A stretch of DNA of 7,950 nt from Methylobacteriaceae bacterium. GTDB lineage: Bacteria > Pseudomonadota > Alphaproteobacteria > Rhizobiales > Beijerinckiaceae. The stretch spans positions 1 through 7,950 of the forward strand of contig JAISTL010000067.1 of the NCBI GenBank assembly GCA_031272615.1, written 5' to 3'. Shown one piece after another: positions 1-6,726 of the stretch (positions within the stretch are counted from its first letter, which is position 1; each line of letters begins with the position of its first letter). A program made the translations under genes and the position numbers. The notes below the pieces were generated by a model. That model saw only the letters and a list, made by a program, of their open reading frames with translations, searched no databases and was not told where the DNA came from.

Positions 1-50
1 CGCCCGAATGGCGGCAGCCCCTCCTTTCTCCCCCGCGTCACGATTCTTCT

Positions 51-79
51 TTGACGTTTAGGGCTTTGTCCGCTACAGG
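51..79 (+). promoter_or_regulatory. Possible sigma-70 promoter ahead of the small ORF and secDF
   Basis: A TTGACG box at 51-56 (five of six matches to the -35 consensus) is followed after exactly 17 bases by TACAGG at 74-79 (three of six matches to the -10 consensus). Transcription would begin near 86 and give a short leader before the GTG at 113. The purine-rich AGGAGGGG at 77-84 looks like a ribosome binding site but lies about 28 bases before that GTG, too far to serve it. The -10 match is poor, so this is only a candidate. Confidence 0.3.
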
Positions 80-112
80 AGGGGTTCACCCTGGTTTTCC
101 GTCGTGTGATTC

Positions 113-466
113 GTGAAGCACTACCTGAAAATACTGCTGCGGACTTTGTTGACCTTTCTGTTGCTGGAAGGGATGCCGGTGTACGCCGGCGCCGGGCGGC
201 CGGACAAGGGCCTGCAGTCCGTCGAAAAAACACGGCAGCTCTGTTCGGTTGAGCGGGCAACAACCCAATCACGGAAAACCCAGCTGGCGGAGCCGACCTC
301 GGACCCTGTGCCGCCGCCGCGGCTGCAACTGACCTACGCCGTCGTTGCCGCGTCTCCGGCCGGCGCTGAACAGGCGCGCGCTGCGTGGGCCGAAGCCACG
401 GTTCCCTATCCACCGGTCAACGTTGCGGCGAACCGGCAGCGGGCGCGCGCCCCTCCCCCGGCATGA
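113..466 (+). CDS. Small hypothetical protein with N-terminal signal-like segment (117 aa)
   Basis: I do not recognise this protein. Translation would start at a GTG; an in-frame stop just upstream (107-109) rules out a longer form. Residues 1-25 look like a Sec signal peptide: a Lys/Arg-bearing start, a leucine-rich core (LLRTLLTFLLLEG) and a VYAGA-type cleavage region. The rest is rich in Ala, Pro, Arg and Gln, has one cysteine, no visible domain and low-complexity Pro/Ala stretches near the end. No ribosome binding site lies at a useful distance. It ends 72 bases before secDF on the same strand, the place where many bacteria keep yajC, but it does not resemble YajC, which has a single membrane helix followed by a charged cytoplasmic tail. 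It may be a genuine small exported protein or a chance ORF in GC-rich DNA. Confidence 0.35.
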   Translation: MKHYLKILLRTLLTFLLLEGMPVYAGAGRPDKGLQSVEKTRQLCSVERATTQSRKTQLAEPTSDPVPPPRLQLTYAVVAASPAGAEQARAAWAEATVPYPPVNVAANRQRARAPPPA

Positions 467-485
467 CAGAATGCAACCCGCTGTG

Positions 486-503
486 AAAACCGGTATCGGT
501 TTT
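486..503 (+). repeat. Perfect inverted repeat between the small ORF and secDF
   Basis: AAAACCG at 486-492 and CGGTTTT at 497-503 form a perfect 7 bp stem around a GTAT loop, and one more T follows. It could act as a weak intrinsic terminator, since the T-run is the distal arm of the stem, or as a protein-binding operator in the secDF leader. Only three pairs are G-C, so termination would be inefficient. It overlaps the alternative TTG start of secDF at 503, which argues against that start. Confidence 0.5.
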
Positions 504-538
504 TGCCGTTGTCAGCACTTTTCCGTCAGAACACTGTC

Positions 539-3088
539 ATGCTAAATTTTTCATTCAAGAAAACCGCTGCGATTCTCGCGGTCTGCCTGTTCGGGGTGTT
601 TTTCGCCCTCCTGTCGTTTGTTCCCAAGGAGTCGGTTCCGTCATGGTTCCCGCACCCGCAAGTCAATCTCGGCCTGGACCTCCAGGGCGGAACCTACGTT
701 CTGCTGCAGGCCGACAAACCCGCGGTGATGAAGGAGCGCATGGATAACAGCCGCGCCGCCATCCAGCAGGCGCTGCGTGCCGAACGCATCCCCTACCGCC
801 AGTTGGTGGCGCGGGGCGATTCCGTGAGCTTTTCGCTGGTCAATCCGGAGGAATCGCGCAAGGCGCGCGACGCCATCCGCGAGATCATCAATACGCGCTC
901 CGGCAGTTTCCAAAACATGCTTCTCTATGATTTCACCGAGGAAAACGGCAATTTCACCCTGAAATTCAACGAGGAAGGCAGCCGTGACCTGATGATTTTC
1001 ATGACCGACAAGGCGCTGGAAATCGTGCGCCGGCGCGTCGACTCCACCGGCGTCGCCGAACCGGTGATTGCGCGTTCGGGTGAAGACCGCATCATCGTTG
1101 AGCTGCCGGGCCTCTCGGACCCCAACCGCCTGAAGAACCTGCTCGGCTCCACCGCCAAGATGACGTTCCACCTCGTGGTGGAAGGTCAAACGACCCCGGA
1201 TGCCGAAACCCAGATTCTGCCGGAAATCGACCCGGCCAACCCGGACCTGCCCACCGGCCGCTCCATCGCCGTGCGCCGGCAGGTTGAGCTTGATGGCTCC
1301 ACCCTGACCAACGCCGCCGGCGCCTTCGATTCCCAAAGCGGCCAGAACGTGGTGACCTTCCAGTTCGACACCAAGGGCGCCCGCGCCTTCCAGAAAATCA
1401 CCACCGAGCACATCGGCGAACGGTTCGCCATCGTGCTCGACGGCAAGGTGATTTCCGCGCCGGTGGTGCGCACCCCCATTCTCGGCGGTTCGGGCCAGAT
1501 TGAAGGCGGATACCGCTCACTGCAGGAGGCCGAGGCGCTGGCGATTCTGCTGCGATCCGGCGCGCTGCCGGTGCCGTTGCAGGTGATTCAGGAACGCGTC
1601 ATCGGCGCCAGTCTCGGCGCCGACTCCATCCGCGCCGGTCTGATTTCGGTTTCCGTCGGCTTCATCCTGGTGGTCGTCATCATGCTGCTGACCTACGGCC
1701 GGTTCGGCGTCTACGCCGCCACGGCGTTGATCGTCAACCTGGCCATGACCATCACGGTGCTGGCCATCCTCGGCGGCACCCTGACGCTGCCGGGCATCGC
1801 CGGTATTCTGCTGGCGCTCGGCGTCGCGGTGGACTCCAACGTGCTCATCAACGAGCGAACGCGTGAGGAAGTGAAGAAGAAGAAGGGCGTGATCAACGCC
1901 CTGGAGACCGGTTTCAGCCGGGCCTACACCACCATTCTCGACGCCAACATCACCACCTTCCTCAAGATGGCGATTCTGTGGGCGGTGACCACCGGCACGG
2001 TGCGCGGCTTTGCTCTCACCATCAGCCTCGGGCTGTTGATCTCCATGTTCACCGCGGTGGAATTCGTGCGACTGCTGGTCGCCAAGTGGGTGCGCCGCGC
2101 CCGCCCGAAGGAACTCACCATCGGATTTTTGCTGCGCCGCCTGCTGCCGGAGAGAACCTCCTTCTCGTTCATGAACGCCCGCTACTGGGGGCTTGCCGGT
2201 TCGGCGGCCCTCTCCACGCTTTCCATCATCCTGCTGATGCATCCCGGCCTGAAAATGGGCGTGGATTTCGCCGGCGGCACGGTGGTCGAGGTGCAGTTCG
2301 TGCAGGATATCGACCTCGGGCAAATCCGCCAGAGCGTCAACGCCATCGGTATCGGCAACGTGCAGGTGCAGCAGTTCGGCTCACCGCGCGATGTGGCGCT
2401 GCGCTTCGAAAGCAAGGACACAGCGGCGGAACGCGACGCGGCCGTCGCTCAGTTGCGCACCGAGCTGGAAAAGATCGCCCCCATCAGAGAGAACGGCCTG
2501 AGCGTTTCCTCGCTCGACGCCTCGGTGGGTTCGGAACTGTTCACCCAGGGCTTGATCGCTCTGGCGCTGGCGGCGGTGGTGATGTTCATCTACATCGCCT
2601 GGCGGTTTGAATGGCCCTTCGGCGTCGGCTCCATCGCCACCCTGTTCCTGGACGTGACAAAGACGCTGGGCTTCTACGCCTTGTTCCAGTTTGAGTTCAA
2701 CCTCACCTCCATCGCCGCGATTTTGACCATCATGGGCTTTTCCATCAACGACAAGATCGTCGTCTACGACAGGGTGCGTGAAAACCTGAAACTGTACAAA
2801 ACCATGCCGTTGAGGCAGCTGATCGATCTCTCCATCAACGAGGTGATTTCCCGTACCATCATCACCGGCCTGACAACGCTGGCGGCCATCGGCCCGCTGG
2901 TGTTCTACGGCGGTCCGGCGCTGTTTGAATTCGCCGTGGTGCTGGTGTTCGGTCTGATTCTGGCGACCAGCTCGTCCATCGTCATCGCCGCGCCGATCCT
3001 GCTGTTCCTCGGTGAACACCGGCTGCGCCCGGCCATTGTCGCCGCCAGCGCCAAGGCGCCGAAGAAACCGAAGGCCGGCGTCGTATAA
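539..3088 (+). CDS. secDF: Protein translocase subunit SecDF (SecD-SecF fusion, 849 aa)
   Basis: SecDF is an inner-membrane partner of SecYEG that uses the proton-motive force to pull exported proteins into the periplasm. Both halves are present in one chain. The SecD half has a first membrane helix (about 10-28), the NLGLDLQGG motif (43-51), a periplasmic domain with the RRRVDSTGV element (164-172) and the FAIVLDGKVISAP element (296-308), then five helices (about 366-512) with VAVDSNVLINER (429-440). D432 there corresponds to the proton-pathway Asp340 of Thermus SecDF. The SecF half begins with a helix near 549-567, then GVDFAGGT (574-581), and five helices (about 670-822). It contains FLDV (703-706), whose D705 matches the second pathway aspartate, and SINDKIVVYDRVRENL (735-750). 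The His that normally precedes that Asp is Leu here. I chose the ATG at 539, which starts the typical basic residues plus helix, over an in-frame TTG at 503; no strong ribosome binding site precedes either. The length is normal for fused SecDF. A terminator follows directly, so this is the last gene of its unit. Confidence 0.97.
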   Translation: MLNFSFKKTAAILAVCLFGVFFALLSFVPKESVPSWFPHPQVNLGLDLQGGTYVLLQADKPAVMKERMDNSRAAIQQALRAERIPYRQLVARGDSVSFSLVNPEESRKARDAIREIINTRSGSFQNMLLYDFTEENGNFTLKFNEEGSRDLMIFMTDKALEIVRRRVDSTGVAEPVIARSGEDRIIVELPGLSDPNRLKNLLGSTAKMTFHLVVEGQTTPDAETQILPEIDPANPDLPTGRSIAVRRQVELDGSTLTNAAGAFDSQSGQNVVTFQFDTKGARAFQKITTEHIGERFAIVLDGKVISAPVVRTPILGGSGQIEGGYRSLQEAEALAILLRSGALPVPLQVIQERVIGASLGADSIRAGLISVSVGFILVVVIMLLTYGRFGVYAATALIVNLAMTITVLAILGGTLTLPGIAGILLALGVAVDSNVLINERTREEVKKKKGVINALETGFSRAYTTILDANITTFLKMAILWAVTTGTVRGFALTISLGLLISMFTAVEFVRLLVAKWVRRARPKELTIGFLLRRLLPERTSFSFMNARYWGLAGSAALSTLSIILLMHPGLKMGVDFAGGTVVEVQFVQDIDLGQIRQSVNAIGIGNVQVQQFGSPRDVALRFESKDTAAERDAAVAQLRTELEKIAPIRENGLSVSSLDASVGSELFTQGLIALALAAVVMFIYIAWRFEWPFGVGSIATLFLDVTKTLGFYALFQFEFNLTSIAAILTIMGFSINDKIVVYDRVRENLKLYKTMPLRQLIDLSINEVISRTIITGLTTLAAIGPLVFYGGPALFEFAVVLVFGLILATSSSIVIAAPILLFLGEHRLRPAIVAASAKAPKKPKAGVV

Positions 3089-3097
3089 CCTGAACGG

Positions 3098-3126
3098 AAA
3101 CGCCCGGTTCCACCGGGCGTTTTTTC
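3098..3126 (+). terminator. Strong intrinsic terminator after secDF
   Basis: A perfect stem pairs ACGCCCGG (3100-3107) with CCGGGCGT (3113-3120) around a TTCCA loop. Two further A-T pairs extend the base, and a T-tract runs over 3120-3126. It starts nine bases after the secDF TAA. It has the full G+C-rich stem plus T-run layout of a Rho-independent terminator on the plus strand. The run of T ends only nine bases before the next start codon. Confidence 0.88.
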
Positions 3127-3135
3127 TTCAAACGG

Positions 3136-3882
3136 ATGCTGAACATGCCGTCAACCCGCCTTCACCTGCTCACCGATGCCGTGCGGCGCCTGGATATCCG
3201 CGCGCTGGTTCTTGCCTCCGCCGTTGCCGGGTTTTTCGTCTGGGTGCTGCCGGCGCGGCCGGTGCTGATGCTGGACGCCGGGTTTTTCGCGTTTCTGGCG
3301 CTGCAGGGCGGGCTTTCCCGCCTCAACGGCGCCGCTGCCCGCACCTATATCAAATTCGTCGTTTTCTGGGTCGCCGCCAAGTTTCTGGTGGATTGCATCG
3401 GCGCGGACAACACCGTCGGCGAACGGCTGGCCGACGCCGGTGTTCTGGCTTTGCGTCTCACCGGGCTGGCGCTGCTGGGGCTCATCATCACCGGCGACAG
3501 CTCGCCGCGGGCGCTGGGGCAGGCGTTGAGCTGGTTTGCCAAACCACTGCTCCGGGAGCACTCGTGGAAAGCGGCTCTGGCGCTGTCGCTGATGCTCACC
3601 GCCATGCCGCGCATCGGCCGCACCGCCGCCAACCTCAACCGCACCCTGCGTCTTCGCGGCACTTCGCTCTCCATCGTCCGCCGCTTCACGCTGATTGCGC
3701 TGGCGACGTTGCGCATCATCGCCCAGGAGGCGGAGAGCATCGCCATCGCCGTGATGACGCGGGACCTCTTCCGCCCGGAACCGTGGCAAACGGACGGCAA
3801 ACCCCACGCGGGGCGGATAGACCCGGGCGGCGCGGCCGGGTGTTGTGCGGGAGGGTTCTCCCCCGTCACTCCTCGACGATGA
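3136..3882 (+). CDS. ECF transporter T component-like membrane protein (EcfT/CbiQ/BioN family, 248 aa)
   Basis: The predicted protein is an integral membrane protein of the energy-coupling-factor (ECF) importer family. In these importers the T subunit couples ATPase power to a vitamin- or metal-binding S subunit. Hydrophobic helices appear at about 22-40, 43-58, 73-89, 102-120 and 183-196. The region 150-175, with SLMLTAMPRIGRTA then LRLRG (171-175), matches the coupling helix that ends in an Ala-Arg-Gly-like motif. A second such helix, AEAESIAIAVMTRDL in outline (197-211), ends in TRD, a degenerate form of the second motif. The start is ATG 3136 or ATG 3145; neither has a good ribosome binding site. 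Residues from about 220 on (GKPHAGRIDPGGAAGCC and after) are Gly/Pro/Cys-rich and look like read-through of non-coding DNA. No EcfA ATPase or S component is present in the window, so its partner and substrate are unknown. It must be transcribed either by read-through of the secDF terminator or from a promoter inside secDF. Confidence 0.75.
   Translation: MLNMPSTRLHLLTDAVRRLDIRALVLASAVAGFFVWVLPARPVLMLDAGFFAFLALQGGLSRLNGAAARTYIKFVVFWVAAKFLVDCIGADNTVGERLADAGVLALRLTGLALLGLIITGDSSPRALGQALSWFAKPLLREHSWKAALALSLMLTAMPRIGRTAANLNRTLRLRGTSLSIVRRFTLIALATLRIIAQEAESIAIAVMTRDLFRPEPWQTDGKPHAGRIDPGGAAGCCAGGFSPVTPRR
3821..3862. repeat. Two short inverted repeats at the convergent gene ends
   Basis: ACCCGG (3821-3826) pairs with CCGGGT (3836-3841) around a nine-base loop, and GGGAG (3849-3853) pairs with CTCCC (3858-3862) around GGTT. 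Both lie in the last codons of the EcfT-like gene and just past the stop of the ATPase gene on the other strand. They are where terminators for both convergent units would be expected. Neither has a T-tract on either strand, so they would be weak terminators at best, or transcript-end-stabilising hairpins. Confidence 0.3.
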
Positions 3883-4936
3883 GGTGCGGCTTGTCGGGGG
3901 TTGCCGTCAGCCAGACTTGACCCTCGAACACCGTGAGGCCGGGGTCGAAACTGTCAACAATCCATTCCTTGCCGTAGGCGTCCACGACGGTGTAACGGGT
4001 TTTCTCGCCGAGGAACATGCTTTCGCGGATGGTTCCCTCGAGGTTGAAACTGTTCTCCACCTTCTCCTTGCCGATACGCAGGGATTCGGGGCGCAGGGAG
4101 ACGCTGGCGCTCCCGCTTTGCGGAATGCCGGCGCCCTCCAGCGGAACCGGCACATCCTTGTACAGCGCCGCGCCGCCGTTCAAATCGACATCGATGAGAT
4201 TGGTGGTGCCGATGAAATCCGCCACAAAACGGGAATTGGGCTTGTAGTAGATCTCGTGGGCGGAACCGACCTGCCGGATGACGCCCTTGTTCATGACCAC
4301 GATCATGTCACTCATGGACAGGGCTTCCTGCTGGTCATGGGTGACATAAATCGACGTGAGTTGCAGTTTCTTCTGAATCTGGCGCAGTTCCACCCGCACG
4401 GATTCCCGCAGCTTGGCGTCGAGGTTGGAGAGCGGTTCATCGAGCAGCAGGGCGTCGGGGTTCATCACCAGCGCGCGGGCGACGGCAACGCGCTGCTGCT
4501 GGCCGCCGGACATCTGATGCGGGAAGCGATCACGCAAAGCATTCAGCTGCATCAACTCCAGCGCGTTCATCACCCGCGGCTCGATGTCCGACTGCTTGAT
4601 GCGCCCTTCCGACGCCTGGATGTTCAACCCGTAGGCAACGTTGTCAAACACCGAAAGGTGCGGGAACAGGGCGTATTCCTGGAACACCATGGCGGTGTTG
4701 CGGGCATAGGGCGGCACCGGGTCAACCCGCCGGCCCTTGATGAAAATCTCGCCCGCGTCGCAATCATAGAACCCGGCGATCATGCGCAACAGCGTGGTTT
4801 TCCCGCAGCCCGACGGCCCGAGAAAGGTCACGAAGGACTTCTGCGGGATGACCAGGCTGACGTTGTTGATGACCGTGATGTTGCCGAACACCTTGGAAAC
4901 GTTTTTGAATTCGACGGCGGGGACGGAATCGGACAT
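3866..4936 (-). CDS. ABC importer ATP-binding protein (FbpC/PotA-like, 356 aa)
   Basis: This is the cytoplasmic ATPase that drives the importer encoded with it. All ABC signatures are intact: Walker A GPSGCGKT (40-47), Q-loop Q86 in VFQEYALFPH, signature MSGGQQQR (142-149), Walker B LLLDE (163-167), D-loop SNLD (170-173) and switch histidine H200 in VTHDQQEA. After about residue 240 a C-terminal regulatory region of the TOBE type follows, with SLRPESLRIG at 280-289. This layout is that of the spermidine/iron/phosphonate importer ATPases. An in-frame TTG at 4963 would add nine residues. I prefer the ATG at 4936 because a GGAG (4943-4946) sits six bases upstream and conserved similarity begins right after it. 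It lies 30 bases behind the permease stop and is the last gene of the operon. Its stop codon region overlaps the end of the convergent EcfT-like gene by 17 bases. Confidence 0.93.
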   Translation of the reverse strand: MSDSVPAVEFKNVSKVFGNITVINNVSLVIPQKSFVTFLGPSGCGKTTLLRMIAGFYDCDAGEIFIKGRRVDPVPPYARNTAMVFQEYALFPHLSVFDNVAYGLNIQASEGRIKQSDIEPRVMNALELMQLNALRDRFPHQMSGGQQQRVAVARALVMNPDALLLDEPLSNLDAKLRESVRVELRQIQKKLQLTSIYVTHDQQEALSMSDMIVVMNKGVIRQVGSAHEIYYKPNSRFVADFIGTTNLIDVDLNGGAALYKDVPVPLEGAGIPQSGSASVSLRPESLRIGKEKVENSFNLEGTIRESMFLGEKTRYTVVDAYGKEWIVDSFDPGLTVFEGQVWLTATPDKPHLIVEE

Positions 4937-4966
4937 GGATGGCTCCGAATGATTTTGTGACAAGGG

Positions 4967-6613
4967 TTACAGGTCGAAAATACGGATACGGTCACGCAGG
5001 AAGAACTTGGCGACGCCGAAGGTGACGATAATCGACAGCATCATCCCCAGGGCCGTGGCGCTGGCCTTGCCGTAATAGCCGTGGTCAGCCAGCGACAGGA
5101 TGGCGTAGGAGGCCAGCAGCCATTGCGGGGAAAAGAGGAAAATCACCGTCGACAGCGTGTTTATGTTCTTCAGGAAGCTGTAGACCAGGCTGGTGGATAC
5201 GGCGTTCTTCAGCATCGGCAGCACCACCAGACGGAACGTCTTGGGGGCGTTGGCGCCGAGATTGGTCGACGCCTCCTCAATGGATTTGTCAATCTGCTTG
5301 AAGGCGGAAATGGCGTTGCGGTAGCCCACCGGCAACTGGCGCAGGGTCAAGCCGATGACGATGATGGCGGCGGTTCCGGCAAGCCACGTGTTGAAGGCGA
5401 GTACCAGCGCCAGGCCCATGAAGGTGCCGGGCATGGCAATGGGCAGCAGGGCGACGAAATCCACCATGCCGCGGCCGGGGAAGCTCTTGCGGGACACCAG
5501 GAAGGCGGTGAAAATACCCAACAGTGTGGTAATCATCGCCGCGATGATGGAGAGCACCCAGCTGTTGCGCATCGCCTCGGAACGGAAGAACACCTCGGTG
5601 AAATTGTCTATGGTGAAGGTGTAATCAAAACCGAAGTTCACGGTGAGGGCGAACAGCACGACGATGCCGAAGGTGAGCAGGATATAACCGGACACGAAGG
5701 CGCACAGACAGAACAGCAGCCGGCTCCCCAGCGGCCCCGGGGTGATGCGGGTGAGCCCGGCGACGGGTTTGCCGGTGATGGTGACGAAGGAGCGGCGGTC
5801 CAGAAAGTACTTCTGGAACAGGAACACCGCCAGGGTCGGCAGCAGCAGCACAATGGAGAGCACCGCCGCCAGCGGCATGTTGAAGGCGGAGGTCACCTGC
5901 TTGTAGGCTTCAGTCGCCAGCATATGGTGGTTGCCGCCGATGAGGATGGGATTGCCGAAATCGGCGAAAGCGTTGATGGCCACCAGCAGAAAGGCCGACA
6001 GAATGCCGGGCAGCGCCAGCGGGAAGGTGACGGTGCGGAACAGCCGCCAGCCGTGGGCGCCGAGATTCTGCGCCGCCAGCTCGACATTGGGGCTGATGGA
6101 GCGCAGCACGCCGGAAATGGTCATATAGGCCAGGGGGAAGAAGGCAAGAGTCTGCACCGCCCACAGACCGACCCAACCGTAAAGGTCCACCCGCATACCG
6201 AGCAGATGGTAGGTGATCATGCCGCGGCGTCCGAACAGCATGATGAACGCCAAACCGGAAATGACCGAGGGGGCCATCAACGGCAGCAGCACGACAAAGC
6301 GGAAAAACGCCTTGCCGGGAATTTCGGTGTAATTGACGGCGTAGGAATACCCCAGGCCCAGCAGCACCGCCGTCAGCGTCGCCAGCAGAGACGACAGAAT
6401 GGTGTTGTACAACGCGCCGATGAATTGCTTGTCGGAAAAGAACTCCGCCCAGTCCGCCCATCCCGGCTCGATGCAGATTTTCATCAGCGGGTACAGGATA
6501 AACAGAACGAACAGGACAATCACGACCGCCAGGCTGGCAACCAGCGAAGGCTCCCGCAGCATCCGGTTCAAATCCGACGAGAAGCCCTTCTTTTCAGTGA
6601 TACGTGCATCCAT
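4967..6613 (-). CDS. ABC importer permease, fused two-domain (FbpB-like, 548 aa)
   Basis: This inner-membrane protein forms the whole transmembrane channel of the importer as two fused MetI-like halves. A first helix lies at about 25-43. The first half holds helices between about 70 and 270, with the EAA loop that contacts the ATPase at 178-198 (ELAAQNLGA, then the conserved FPLALPGI). The second half runs from about 297 to 540, with a second EAA loop at 446-466 (EEASTNLGA, then VLPMLKNAV). Duplicated permeases of about 550 residues are usual for the FbpB/iron(III) and 2-aminoethylphosphonate importer group, so one chain replaces the two permeases of other systems. Start ATG 6613 is preceded by GGAG ten bases upstream. 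The binding-protein gene ends 113 bases upstream, with hairpins in the gap, and the ATPase gene follows closely. Confidence 0.93.
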   Translation of the reverse strand: MDARITEKKGFSSDLNRMLREPSLVASLAVVIVLFVLFILYPLMKICIEPGWADWAEFFSDKQFIGALYNTILSSLLATLTAVLLGLGYSYAVNYTEIPGKAFFRFVVLLPLMAPSVISGLAFIMLFGRRGMITYHLLGMRVDLYGWVGLWAVQTLAFFPLAYMTISGVLRSISPNVELAAQNLGAHGWRLFRTVTFPLALPGILSAFLLVAINAFADFGNPILIGGNHHMLATEAYKQVTSAFNMPLAAVLSIVLLLPTLAVFLFQKYFLDRRSFVTITGKPVAGLTRITPGPLGSRLLFCLCAFVSGYILLTFGIVVLFALTVNFGFDYTFTIDNFTEVFFRSEAMRNSWVLSIIAAMITTLLGIFTAFLVSRKSFPGRGMVDFVALLPIAMPGTFMGLALVLAFNTWLAGTAAIIVIGLTLRQLPVGYRNAISAFKQIDKSIEEASTNLGANAPKTFRLVVLPMLKNAVSTSLVYSFLKNINTLSTVIFLFSPQWLLASYAILSLADHGYYGKASATALGMMLSIIVTFGVAKFFLRDRIRIFDL

Positions 6614-6646
6614 GACGTTGCTGCTCCAATCCGTGCGGAAAATCCG

Positions 6647-6673
6647 CCGCCCCGGTAGTCAACACCGGGGCGG
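6647..6673 (-). terminator. Perfect 10 bp hairpin between binding-protein and permease genes
   Basis: CCGCCCCGGT (6647-6656) and ACCGGGGCGG (6664-6673) pair perfectly around a seven-base loop. On the minus strand the stem is followed by CGG and then ATTTTCC, so a short T-run is present but displaced. This suggests a partial terminator (attenuator) or an RNA-stabilising stem-loop protecting the 3' end of the binding-protein message. Either would keep permease and ATPase levels below binding-protein levels. Confidence 0.6.
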
Positions 6674-6686
6674 GGGTGAAGTCTCG

Positions 6687-6717
6687 AAGGGGGCGGGGCA
6701 CAGCGCCCTCCCCTTTT
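6687..6717 (-). repeat. Imperfect GC-rich hairpin just after the binding-protein stop
   Basis: Read on the minus strand, AAGGGG then GGGC pair with GCCC then CCCCTT, with a small asymmetric internal loop and a loop of about five bases. It begins nine bases after the TGA of the binding-protein gene. No T-run follows. Together with the perfect stem at 6647-6673 it forms a tandem pair filling most of the intergenic gap. Confidence 0.4.
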
Positions 6718-6726
6718 CGTCAGCGA

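Noticed and set aside
77..84. AGGAGGGG as ribosome binding site for the small ORF
   Set aside because: It is about 28 bases from the GTG at 113, and no start codon at proper spacing opens a sensible frame.
503..538. Upstream TTG start for secDF adding 12 residues
   Set aside because: TTG is a rare start, it lies in the distal arm of the inverted repeat, and the normal N-terminus (basic residues then a helix) begins at the ATG 539.
1517..2323. 268-codon minus-strand open frame inside secDF
   Set aside because: His/Gln/Asp-rich antisense of conserved SecDF membrane segments; no ribosome binding site or domain.
3845..4960. Long plus-strand open frame (371 codons) opposite the ATPase gene
   Set aside because: It is antisense to a complete ABC ATPase and its His/Gln/Val/Gly-rich protein has no domain. 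GC-rich codon usage leaves the antisense frame open.
5081..6658. 525-codon plus-strand open frame opposite the permease
   Set aside because: The translation is Gln/Gly/His/Arg-rich low complexity, the mirror of a hydrophobic permease with intact EAA loops on the other strand.
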